From: Trebonia sp.
GTDB lineage: Bacteria; Actinomycetota; Actinomycetes; Streptosporangiales; Streptosporangiaceae
NCBI GenBank assembly: GCA_030043595.1
Contig: JASHXJ010000009.1
Span: 1 to 5,032, forward strand
Length of the DNA: 5,032 nucleotides
Direction: 5' to 3'
The number at the start of each line of letters is the position of its first letter. The first letter of the stretch is position 1. A program made the position numbers and the translations under genes. This document shows positions 1-4,626 of this stretch, piece after piece. The notes under the pieces are model-generated. The model ran no database searches. It had not been told where the DNA came from and worked only from the letters and a program-made list of their open reading frames with translations.

Positions 1-801
1 CCCGCCGACGCGTGCGAGGAGGCGGACCTGGTGATGGTGCTGATCCCGGACCACCTGCAGCGCGCGGTGTACGCGGAGGCCATCGCCCCGTCGCTGGTCG
101 AGGGTGACGCCCTGTTCTTCGCGCACGGCCTGAACATCAGGTACAACCTGATCCAGCCGCCAGCCGACGTGGACGTCTGCATGGTCGCGCCGAAGGCGCC
201 AGGCCACCTGGTCCGCCGTCAGTTCACCGAGGGCCGCGGCGTGCCGATGCTCGTGGCCGTCGAGCAGGACGCGACCGGCAACGCGCTCGCGCTCGCGCTG
301 TCCTACGCCAAGGCGATCGGCGGCACCCGGGCCGGCGTGCTGAAGACGACGTTCACCGAGGAGACGGAGACCGACCTGTTCGGCGAGCAGGCGGTGCTGT
401 GCGGCGGGGTCTCCGAGCTGATCAAGGCCGGGTTCGCGACGCTGGTCGAGGCCGGGTACCAGCCGGAGGCGGCGTACTTCGAGTGCCTGCACGAGATGAA
501 GCTGATCGTGGACCTGATGTACGAGGGCGGCATCTCCAAGATGTACTGGTCGGTGTCCGACACGGCCGAATACGGCGGTTACACCCGCGGTCCCCGCCTC
601 ATCGACGAGCGGACACGGGAGGAGATGCGCAAGATCCTGCGCGAGGTCCAGGACGGCAGCTTCACCCGTGAGCTCGTCGAGGAGTTCGACGCCGGCAAGC
701 CCAACTTCCTCAAGCGGCGCGAGGCCGAGCACGCCGAGCAGATCGAGCAGGTCGGCGCCAGGCTCCGCCCGCTGATGAGCTGGCTGAGCGACGAGGACTG
801 A
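1..801 (+). CDS. ilvC: Ketol-acid reductoisomerase, C-terminal part (5' end outside window)
   Basis: Acetohydroxyacid isomeroreductase converts 2-acetolactate or 2-aceto-2-hydroxybutyrate to the dihydroxy acid, using NADPH and Mg2+, in the cytoplasmic valine/isoleucine/leucine pathway. The frame is open from base 1 and ends at TGA 799-801, giving 266 residues. Class I enzymes are about 330 aa, so roughly 65-70 N-terminal residues with most of the NADP-binding Rossmann fold are missing. Numbered from the window start, visible hallmarks are AHG at 41-43 (catalytic His), APKAPGH at 63-69 (usually APKGPGH), the metal ligands in ETDLFGE (Asp125, Glu129), FECLHE (Glu161, Glu165) and SVSDTAEYG at 184-192 with its substrate-binding Ser. 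These cover the whole knotted helical domain, with no break. leuB follows after 3 bp, indicating co-transcription. The call is very secure; the APKAPGH Ala is a mild variant. Confidence 0.97.
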   Translation, partial: PADACEEADLVMVLIPDHLQRAVYAEAIAPSLVEGDALFFAHGLNIRYNLIQPPADVDVCMVAPKAPGHLVRRQFTEGRGVPMLVAVEQDATGNALALALSYAKAIGGTRAGVLKTTFTEETETDLFGEQAVLCGGVSELIKAGFATLVEAGYQPEAAYFECLHEMKLIVDLMYEGGISKMYWSVSDTAEYGGYTRGPRLIDERTREEMRKILREVQDGSFTRELVEEFDAGKPNFLKRREAEHAEQIEQVGARLRPLMSWLSDED

Positions 802-804
802 CCG

Positions 805-1854
805 ATGGGATCGATTACCAGGCTCGCGGTCATCGGCGGTGATGGCATCGGGCCCGAAGTGACGGCCGAGGCGCTCAAGGTGCTCCGTGCGGCCACGCCA
901 GGGGTCACCTTCGACACGACCGACTACGACCTGGGGGCCCGCCGCTGGCACAGGAACGGCGAGACGCTCCCCGACGCGGTCCTCGAGGAGATCCGCGCGC
1001 ACGACGCGATCCTGCTCGGCGCGGTCGGCGACCCGAGCGTCCCCAGCGGGATCCTGGAGCGCGGGCTGCTGCTGCGGCTGCGGTTCGAACTGGACCACTA
1101 CGTGAACCTGCGGCCGGTCAGGCTGTACCCGGGCGTCGCGTCGCCGCTGGCGAACGGGCGGCCGGAGACGATCGACATGGTCGTGGTCCGCGAGGGCACC
1201 GAGGGGCCGTACACGGGGGCGGGCGGCGTCATGCGCCGCGGCACCCCGGAGGAGATCGCCACCCAGGAGAGCTATAACACGCGGTTCGGCGTCGAGCGGG
1301 TGGCGCGGTACGCGTTCGAGCAGGCCATGGCCAGGCCGCGGAAGAAGCTCACGCTGGTGCACAAGACCAACGTGCTGACCTACGCGGGCGACCTGTGGCA
1401 GCGCGCGGTGGAGTCGCTGGCCAAGGAGTACCCCGAGGTCTCGGTGGACTACCAGCACGTCGACGCCGCGTCGATGTTCTTCGTCACCGCGCCGGAACGG
1501 TTCGACGTCATCGTGACCGACAACCTCTTCGGCGACATCCTGACCGACCTCGGTGCCGCCGTGGCAGGCGGCATCGGGCTTGCGGCCAGCGGGAACATCA
1601 ATCCCGCCCGCCGCTTCCCGTCGATGTTCGAGCCGGTGCACGGCAGCGCGCCGGACATCGCCGGCCAGTCCAAGGCCGACCCGACCGCCGCGATCCTGTC
1701 CGCGGCGATGCTCTGCTCCCACCTCGGGCTCACGGCCGGCGCGGCGAAGATCGAGCAGGCGGTCTCTGACGACCTGATCGAGCGGCAGGGCGCATGGGCG
1801 GCACGGACTACCGTGGAGATCGGCGACGACATCGCCGAGCGAGTATCCGGATAA
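805..1854 (+). CDS. leuB: 3-isopropylmalate dehydrogenase
   Basis: This enzyme oxidatively decarboxylates (2R,3S)-3-isopropylmalate with NAD+ to 2-oxoisocaproate, the leucine precursor, in the cytoplasm. The 349-aa product has the normal family length. It begins with the nucleotide-site loop IGGDGIGPEV (residues 10-19; many homologues have IPGDGIG). It then shows the substrate-binding region LLRLRFELDHYVNLRP, VVREGTEGPYTG, the catalytic Lys187 in HKTNVL, metal ligands Asp220 (HVDAA), Asp244 and Asp248 (FGDILTDLG), and the NAD-binding HGSAPDIAG loop. The overall pattern matches actinobacterial LeuB rather than isocitrate or tartrate dehydrogenase. The ATG lies 3 bp after the ilvC stop. A GAGGA Shine-Dalgarno (793-797) sits inside the end of ilvC with 7-nt spacing, so the genes are probably translationally coupled. 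The gene ends at TAA 1852-1854. Confidence 0.97.
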   Translation: MGSITRLAVIGGDGIGPEVTAEALKVLRAATPGVTFDTTDYDLGARRWHRNGETLPDAVLEEIRAHDAILLGAVGDPSVPSGILERGLLLRLRFELDHYVNLRPVRLYPGVASPLANGRPETIDMVVVREGTEGPYTGAGGVMRRGTPEEIATQESYNTRFGVERVARYAFEQAMARPRKKLTLVHKTNVLTYAGDLWQRAVESLAKEYPEVSVDYQHVDAASMFFVTAPERFDVIVTDNLFGDILTDLGAAVAGGIGLAASGNINPARRFPSMFEPVHGSAPDIAGQSKADPTAAILSAAMLCSHLGLTAGAAKIEQAVSDDLIERQGAWAARTTVEIGDDIAERVSG

Positions 1855-1860
1855 TCGCGG

Positions 1861-1890
1861 TTTACCCGAATCCCGACATATCCGTATACG
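1861..1890 (+). promoter_or_regulatory. Possible internal promoter for ilvE
   Basis: In the 59-bp leuB-ilvE gap, TTTACC (1861-1866) and TATACG (1885-1890) are 18 bp apart and resemble sigma-70 -35 and -10 boxes, four of six consensus bases each. Transcription would start near 1897, just ahead of the ilvE ribosome-binding site. The gap is noticeably more AT-rich than its flanks. The match is weak and the gene may simply be read through from ilvC-leuB. Confidence 0.25.
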
Positions 1891-1913
1891 CCCACAGAAA
1901 GGAACCACCTGTC

Positions 1914-3026
1914 ATGACCGCTCACCCCGACACCGAGATCGGCTTCGAGATCCACATATCCCAGGACATGGTGCCAGCCGCGCAGCGAGAGCGGATGCTG
2001 GCGGCGCCGGGGTTCGGCCAGGTCTTCACCGACCACATGATCACGCTGCGCTGGTCGGCCGGGCACGGGTGGCACGATGGCAAGCTCGAGCCGTACGGGC
2101 CGTTCGCGCTCGACCCGGCCACCTCGGTGTTCCACTACGCCCAGGAGCTCTTCGAGGGACTGAAGGCGTACCGCCAGGACAGCGGATCGGTGGTGATGTT
2201 CCGCCCGCAGGCGAACGCGGCGCGGTTCAACGCGGGGGCACGCAGGATGGCGATGCCCGAACTGCCGGAGGAGACGTTCCTGCGCGCGCTCGAGCTCCTT
2301 GTCGCCCAGGACAAGGAGTGGACTCCGCATGGCGAGGGGAACAGCCTCTACCTGCGCCCGTTCATGATCGCGACGCAGCGCGGCCTCGGCGTCAACCACC
2401 CGTCGGACAAGTTCCTGTTCTGCGTGATCGCCTCCCCGGCCGCCGCGTACTTCGGCGCGACGAAGACCGTCAGGGTCTGGCTGTCGGAGGACTACACGCG
2501 GGCCGCGCCGGGCGGCACGGGCGCGGTCAAGTGCGGCGGCAACTACGCCGCCGCGTTCGCCGCCCAGCAGCAGGCCGTCGAGAACGGGTGCGACCAGGTG
2601 GTCTGGCTGGACGCGGCCGAGCACCAGTGGGTCGAGGAAATGGGCGGGATGAACCTGTGCTTCGTGTACGGGTCCGGCCCGGATGCCCGGATCATGACGC
2701 CCGCCCTCACCGGCACGCTGCTGCCGGGGATCACCAGGGACTCGCTGCTCAAGCTCGCGCCGACGCTCGGAATCCCGGCCACCGAGGGCCGGATCTCGGT
2801 GCCCGAGTGGCGCCGGGCGTGCGCGTCCGGCGAGATCACCGAGGTGTTCGCCTGCGGCACGGCCGCCGTGGTCACCCCGGTCGGCGCGGTGGACGGCGCG
2901 TCGGGCGGGTGGACGGTCGCGGACGGGAACCCCGGCCCGGTGACGATGCGGCTGCGCGAGGAGCTCATCGGCATCCAGTACGGCCACCGGCCCGACCCGT
3001 TCGGCTGGGTCTGCAAGGTCGCCTGA
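1914..3026 (+). CDS. ilvE: Branched-chain amino acid aminotransferase
   Basis: A PLP-dependent fold-type IV transaminase that transfers the amino group from glutamate to the 2-oxo acids of leucine, isoleucine and valine (last synthetic step, reversible) in the cytoplasm. The 370-aa product fits the longer BCAT branch typical of actinobacteria. It shows FHYAQELFEGLKAYR, LYLRPFM, the PLP-binding Lys206 in GAVKCGGNYAAA, the pyridine-N-contacting Glu242 in VEEMGGMN, and the C-terminal phosphate-binding FACGTAAVVTPVG. The Cys after MNL (MNLCFV) is usually Phe or another hydrophobic. I chose ATG 1914 because GAAAGGA (1897-1903) lies 10 nt upstream and the N-terminus then matches the family. The frame extends upstream to 1794, but that part overlaps leuB in another frame and has no family resemblance. 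Probably co-transcribed with ilvC-leuB, possibly with its own promoter. Ends at TGA 3024-3026. Confidence 0.96.
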   Translation: MTAHPDTEIGFEIHISQDMVPAAQRERMLAAPGFGQVFTDHMITLRWSAGHGWHDGKLEPYGPFALDPATSVFHYAQELFEGLKAYRQDSGSVVMFRPQANAARFNAGARRMAMPELPEETFLRALELLVAQDKEWTPHGEGNSLYLRPFMIATQRGLGVNHPSDKFLFCVIASPAAAYFGATKTVRVWLSEDYTRAAPGGTGAVKCGGNYAAAFAAQQQAVENGCDQVVWLDAAEHQWVEEMGGMNLCFVYGSGPDARIMTPALTGTLLPGITRDSLLKLAPTLGIPATEGRISVPEWRRACASGEITEVFACGTAAVVTPVGAVDGASGGWTVADGNPGPVTMRLREELIGIQYGHRPDPFGWVCKVA

Positions 3027-3065
3027 CCGTCGTGCGGTAACTCTCGGTAACCACTTCCGGGCTCA

Positions 3066-3092
3066 TTGCCAAGACTTTGCCATCTTTAGAAT
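3066..3092 (+). promoter_or_regulatory. Weak promoter-like sequence downstream of ilvE
   Basis: TTGCCA (3066-3071) and TAGAAT (3087-3092) resemble a -35/-10 pair, but the 15-bp spacer is short. The segment is clearly less GC-rich than its surroundings. TTGCCA is repeated at 3077-3082, an 11-bp direct repeat that could be a regulator site. A start near 3099 would feed directly into the hairpin array at 3135-3283. Without that downstream structure I would not list it. Confidence 0.28.
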
Positions 3093-3098
3093 CACGGA

Positions 3099-3293
3099 AA
3101 GCAACCATCCAGACACTCGCGGGCGTCTTAAGAGGTGACTGAGGCTCGCTTGGGGGGTTGCGGCCCAGTCACTGTGAGAGCCGGGCCTCATCTCGGGGGA
3201 GGCCCGGACTTCCGGACCGGCTCCGACCCTGCCGGTCGACCCCCGTGGGCGCGTTTCGGCCACCGCCAGCGCCTGCGGGGGTCATCATCTTTT
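3099..3293 (+). ncRNA. Candidate structured RNA (four-hairpin array) between ilvE and ssrA
   Basis: No protein frame here looks real, but four hairpins follow one another. H1 pairs 3135-3141 with 3166-3172 and continues inward with 3143-3145/3163-3165 and 3147-3149/3160-3162, giving 13 bp with two single-base bulges and loop TTGGGGGGTT. H2 is a perfect 9-bp stem, CCGGGCCTC 3181-3189 with 3199-3207. H3 is a perfect 7-bp stem, GACCGGC 3215-3221 with 3231-3237. H4 (3238-3283) abuts H3 and ends in a T run. The layout of promoter-like sequence, ordered hairpins and terminator is what a small RNA gene would show. The same structures could equally be the 3' UTR of ilvE, or a leader that controls read-through towards ssrA. 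I recognise no known RNA family. The 5' end is a guess from the weak promoter. Confidence 0.35.
3238..3293 (+). terminator. Intrinsic terminator-like hairpin with T run
   Basis: GACCCCCG (3238-3245) pairs perfectly with CGGGGGTC (3276-3283). The stem continues inward through two G-U wobbles (3246/3275, 3247/3274) and GGCGC/GCGCC (3248-3252/3269-3273), about 15 continuous pairs, with a small GGC/GCC hairpin in the loop. ATCATCTTTT (3284-3293) follows. A long GC-rich stem plus a T run is uncommon in such GC-rich DNA. It would end ilvE-operon transcription, or the candidate RNA, before ssrA. The T run starts 6 nt after the stem, which is slightly far for a classical terminator. Confidence 0.6.
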
Positions 3294-3372
3294 CCCCGGC
3301 CCGCCGCACCCCCAGGCAGCACCCCAAGCGCAGCCTCAGTCCCTTGCCGCGCGGCCGGCGCGGGAATCCCCG

Positions 3373-3402
3373 TTGGCCGCGCGGCGTTGCGCCCTGTAGG
3401 CT
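3373..3402 (+). promoter_or_regulatory. Likely ssrA promoter
   Basis: TTGGCC (3373-3378) and TAGGCT (3397-3402) are separated by 18 bp. TAGGCT is a good actinomycete housekeeping -10. Transcription would begin near 3409, leaving a leader of about 12 nt before the mature tmRNA at 3421, to be removed by RNase P. An alternative pair, TTGCGC (3387-3392) and TACAAC (3408-3413), has a 15-bp spacer. That some promoter lies here is likely; the exact boxes are uncertain. Confidence 0.4.
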
Positions 3403-3411
3403 CTGCCTACA
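3395..3411. repeat. 17-bp dyad overlapping the ssrA -10 region
   Basis: TGTAGGC-TCT-GCCTACA is a perfect 7-bp inverted repeat with a 3-bp centre. It lies over the proposed -10 box, 10 bp before mature tmRNA. It could be an operator for a dimeric repressor or a short hairpin in the primary transcript. No regulator for it is visible in the window. Confidence 0.5.
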
Positions 3412-3420
3412 ACTAAACAG

Positions 3421-3792
3421 GGGGGTGAACGGTTTCGACTTCGGTGGTTGATCCAGGAGAAGCGAGCCGAGGGTGACGGTTGTGACCTCGTAAATCACGC
3501 GACCGTAAACCAATAAGTGCCAACTCAACGCGCACTGACCTCGCTCTCGCCGCCTAAGGCGAGTTAGCAATAGGTCTGTCAGCCCGGGAGCGCCTTCGGC
3601 CCGGATCTGGCATCAGCTAGAAGGCTCACCTAGCCGGCCCGGCCACGGGGCAGGCTAGGAAAACAGACAGTGGCTGAGCCTGTCGGCGTCTTGCCTGCGT
3701 GATCGCCGGGGCTGAGAAAAGCGAAGCAGGCTGCGCTCGGAGAAGCCCTGGTGAGGCACTGAAGGACGCGGGTTCGATTCCCGCCACCTCCA
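3421..3792 (+). ncRNA. ssrA: Transfer-messenger RNA (tmRNA)
   Basis: tmRNA, with SmpB, rescues ribosomes stalled on mRNAs lacking a stop codon and tags the unfinished protein for proteolysis. The 5' end GGGGGTGAACGGTTTCGACT is the usual actinobacterial tmRNA start. GGGGGTG (3421-3427) pairs with CACCTCC (3785-3791) as a 7-bp acceptor stem. Its third pair is G3423-U3789, the alanyl-tRNA synthetase identity element. The T arm is GCGGG-TTCGATT-CCCGC (3768-3784), and part of helix 2 is CCAGG 3453-3457 with CCTGG 3747-3751. The tag frame runs from resume codon GCC 3519 to TAA 3555-3557 and reads ANSTRTDLALAA. The stop sits in the loop of the helix-5 hairpin (CTCGCC 3546-3551, GGCGAG 3558-3563). 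The discriminator A3792 is followed by GGA, so CCA must be added after transcription. The remaining bases would form the pseudoknots, which I did not resolve. Confidence 0.96.
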
Positions 3793-3832
3793 GGAGTGCT
3801 CAGCGCAAGCCCGGTGAGCATTGCTGGAGGTG
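3785..3832 (+). repeat. Long imperfect inverted repeat spanning the tmRNA 3' end
   Basis: CACCTCCAG (3785-3793) is the exact reverse complement of CTGGAGGTG (3824-3832). After one G-G mismatch the stem resumes as A-T, G-U and TGCTCA/TGAGCA (3797-3802/3815-3820), about 17 pairs in all, with a 12-nt loop (3803-3814). It could act as the ssrA terminator, but no T run follows. It overlaps the 3' strand of the tmRNA acceptor stem, so the two folds exclude each other in the precursor. Another possibility is a recombination site, since ssrA 3' ends are common integration targets. Confidence 0.55.
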
Positions 3833-4035
3833 TCAGCGTTCCCCCTCGTGTCACGCGATCCCCGCGCGTGCCCGCCCGCCGTCAGCCGCGGGCTCTAGCT
3901 GCGTCCTCCCGCCGCCGGCTTTTCCCGCACGCCACTCCAGTCCGTCACCTCCTCCGCCCTCCCCGCCCGTCGGCACCCCCGTCCGGCGGCACCCCCGCCC
4001 GGCAGTCTCCTCCGTCACTCAAGCCTCTCCCGCTG
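3833..4035. other. Non-coding C-rich stretch with short repeats and a minus-strand G-quadruplex motif
   Basis: No reading frame here resembles a protein; the open frames are Arg/Pro/Ser-rich artefacts of GC bias. The plus strand is strikingly C/T-rich. On the minus strand, 3980-3957 has four G runs separated by 7, 1 and 1 bases, a canonical G-quadruplex pattern. CGGCACCCCCG occurs twice (3971-3981, 3987-3997; 16-bp period) and TCCGTCAC twice (3941-3948, 4011-4018; 70-bp period). The function is unknown. Confidence 0.4.
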
Positions 4036-4105
4036 GCTTTGTATGCGCGCCGACCACTTTGCTGGTCGATTTGTCCTGATATGTCGTGCGGAACGCATAC
4101 AAAGC
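4036..4105. repeat. Perfect 12-bp inverted repeat enclosing a second hairpin
   Basis: GCTTTGTATGCG (4036-4047) is exactly repeated inverted at 4094-4105. Inside it, CGACCA (4051-4056) and TGGTCG (4063-4068) form a 6-bp hairpin with a 6-nt loop. The remaining 25 nt (4069-4093) are relatively AT-rich. The whole 70-nt unit could fold as a closed multiloop RNA, or be the ends of a miniature element. The half-sites TTGTATGC and GCATACAA also resemble GntR-type operator halves, but they lie too far apart for one dimer. It stands out by base composition from the C-rich DNA around it. Confidence 0.55.
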
Positions 4106-4125
4106 GAACACGAGAGACTGATGTG

Positions 4126-4139
4126 GCACCGGCCGGTGC
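4126..4139. repeat. 14-bp perfect palindrome
   Basis: GCACCGGCCGGTGC is fully self-complementary and lies 20 bp after the 12-bp inverted repeat. With no spacer it suits binding of a dimeric protein better than an RNA hairpin. In GC-rich DNA such a palindrome can also occur by chance. Confidence 0.3.
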
Positions 4140-4264
4140 GCGCTGTGCGGCGCAGGCCGCGCGCAATCACCCAGCCCGGTTCCGGCGCGGCTTCTCTGGT
4201 CACAACAGCCCCTGCCGTGATCGCCGCGGAACTCTGCCCAGGCACGAAATGGGCTCGAGGTGCT

Positions 4265-4403
4265 CCTGGCCAGGCTCGGCGCTGCGGCAGCTGACGGCAG
4301 CGGCGCGCCTAGCTCGCCGCGCCCGACCGGGCCGGGCGCTGACCGCGCCGGGCCCGCCCTGGTGACTGCGGGGGGTCCGGTTAAGGGCGCCGCCGGGCGG
4401 CGC
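4265..4403. other. Cluster of GC-rich hairpins upstream of the DUF3117 promoter
   Basis: Several inverted repeats follow closely: CCTGGCCAGG 4265-4274; CGCTGC/GCAGCG 4280-4285/4297-4302; GGCGCG/CGCGCC 4302-4307/4318-4323; a longer one at 4328-4356 (CGGGCC/GGCCCG outside a G-G mismatch, then GGCGC/GCGCC, 5-nt loop); and GCGCCG/CGGCGC 4387-4392/4398-4403 with loop CCGGG. None is followed by a T run. They may act together as an L-shaped terminator array insulating the next gene, or merely reflect GC bias. No protein gene is supported here. Confidence 0.35.
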
Positions 4404-4416
4404 GCGTAGCCGATCA

Positions 4417-4446
4417 TTACCATTCTGACTCCGAACACGGGATAAT
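4417..4446 (+). promoter_or_regulatory. Promoter for the DUF3117 gene
   Basis: TTACCA (4417-4422) and GATAAT (4441-4446) are 18 bp apart; the -10 matches TATAAT at five of six bases and the -35 matches four of six. The box lies in an AT-richer island right after a GC hairpin. Transcription would begin near 4453, giving a 5' UTR of roughly 175 nt before the ATG at 4627. It is the best sigma-70-like promoter in the window. Confidence 0.5.
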
Positions 4447-4505
4447 AGGGCGACGGATCGACACGGTTGTTGCTGACCGGTTCCGGCGCAGGCGCGGGCC
4501 GTTCA

Positions 4506-4559
4506 TGCGCAGTCCACGCGGGGCGACGAGCGCCCGCAACCCCCGCGGGGGGCTGCGCA
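4506..4559 (+). promoter_or_regulatory. Potential three-way structure in the DUF3117 5' leader
   Basis: TGCGCAG (4506-4512) pairs perfectly with CTGCGCA (4553-4559) and encloses two hairpins: GGGCG/CGCCC (4521-4525/4531-4535) and CCCC/GGGG (4540-4543/4548-4551, loop GCGC by sequence 4544-4547). The fold would end 50 nt before the ribosome-binding site. It might tune mRNA stability or translation. It matches no riboswitch class that I recognise. Confidence 0.35.
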
Positions 4560-4626
4560 GGGGCGATTTCGCGGGGCTTTGAGGGTGCGTGTGCGGTACG
4601 CAGGCGCGCGAGGAAGGGGATGCAGG

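Noticed and set aside
1794..1913. In-frame upstream extension of ilvE
   Set aside because: It overlaps leuB in another frame, has no family resemblance, and a proper ribosome-binding site precedes ATG 1914.
1449..2987. 512-codon open frame on the minus strand
   Set aside because: It lies antisense to leuB and ilvE, is rich in Arg/Ala/His repeats typical of a GC-rich shadow frame, and resembles no protein.
2069..3040. 323-codon plus-strand open frame inside ilvE
   Set aside because: Arg-Arg-Gly-rich out-of-frame reading of ilvE, which itself matches the aminotransferase family over its full length.
3035..3051. CGGTAAC direct repeat just after the ilvE stop
   Set aside because: Two 7-bp copies 10 bp apart are too little to call a site.
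3135..3451. Two small plus-strand frames in the ilvE-ssrA gap
   Set aside because: Arg/Pro/Ser-rich, without family resemblance; the GTG at 3135 has its only SD-like bases directly against it; they run over the hairpins, and one enters tmRNA.
3169..3570. Minus-strand frame antisense to the 5' half of ssrA
   Set aside because: The conserved RNA gene explains the sequence; the predicted peptide is not recognisable.
3768..3791. Stand-alone tRNA gene suggested by a T-arm and acceptor strand
   Set aside because: There is no anticodon arm; the elements belong to the tRNA-like domain of tmRNA paired with 3421-3427.
3941..3952. Copy of the tmRNA 3' end (CCGTCACCTCC versus CCGCCACCTCC) as an attachment-site duplication
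   Set aside because: Only 10 of 11 bases match, with no extension into the T arm and no integrase gene in the window.
3699..4438. Several overlapping frames of 70-190 codons on both strands downstream of ssrA
   Set aside because: They conflict with each other, are low-complexity Pro/Arg/Ala, lack ribosome-binding sites, and one begins within tmRNA.
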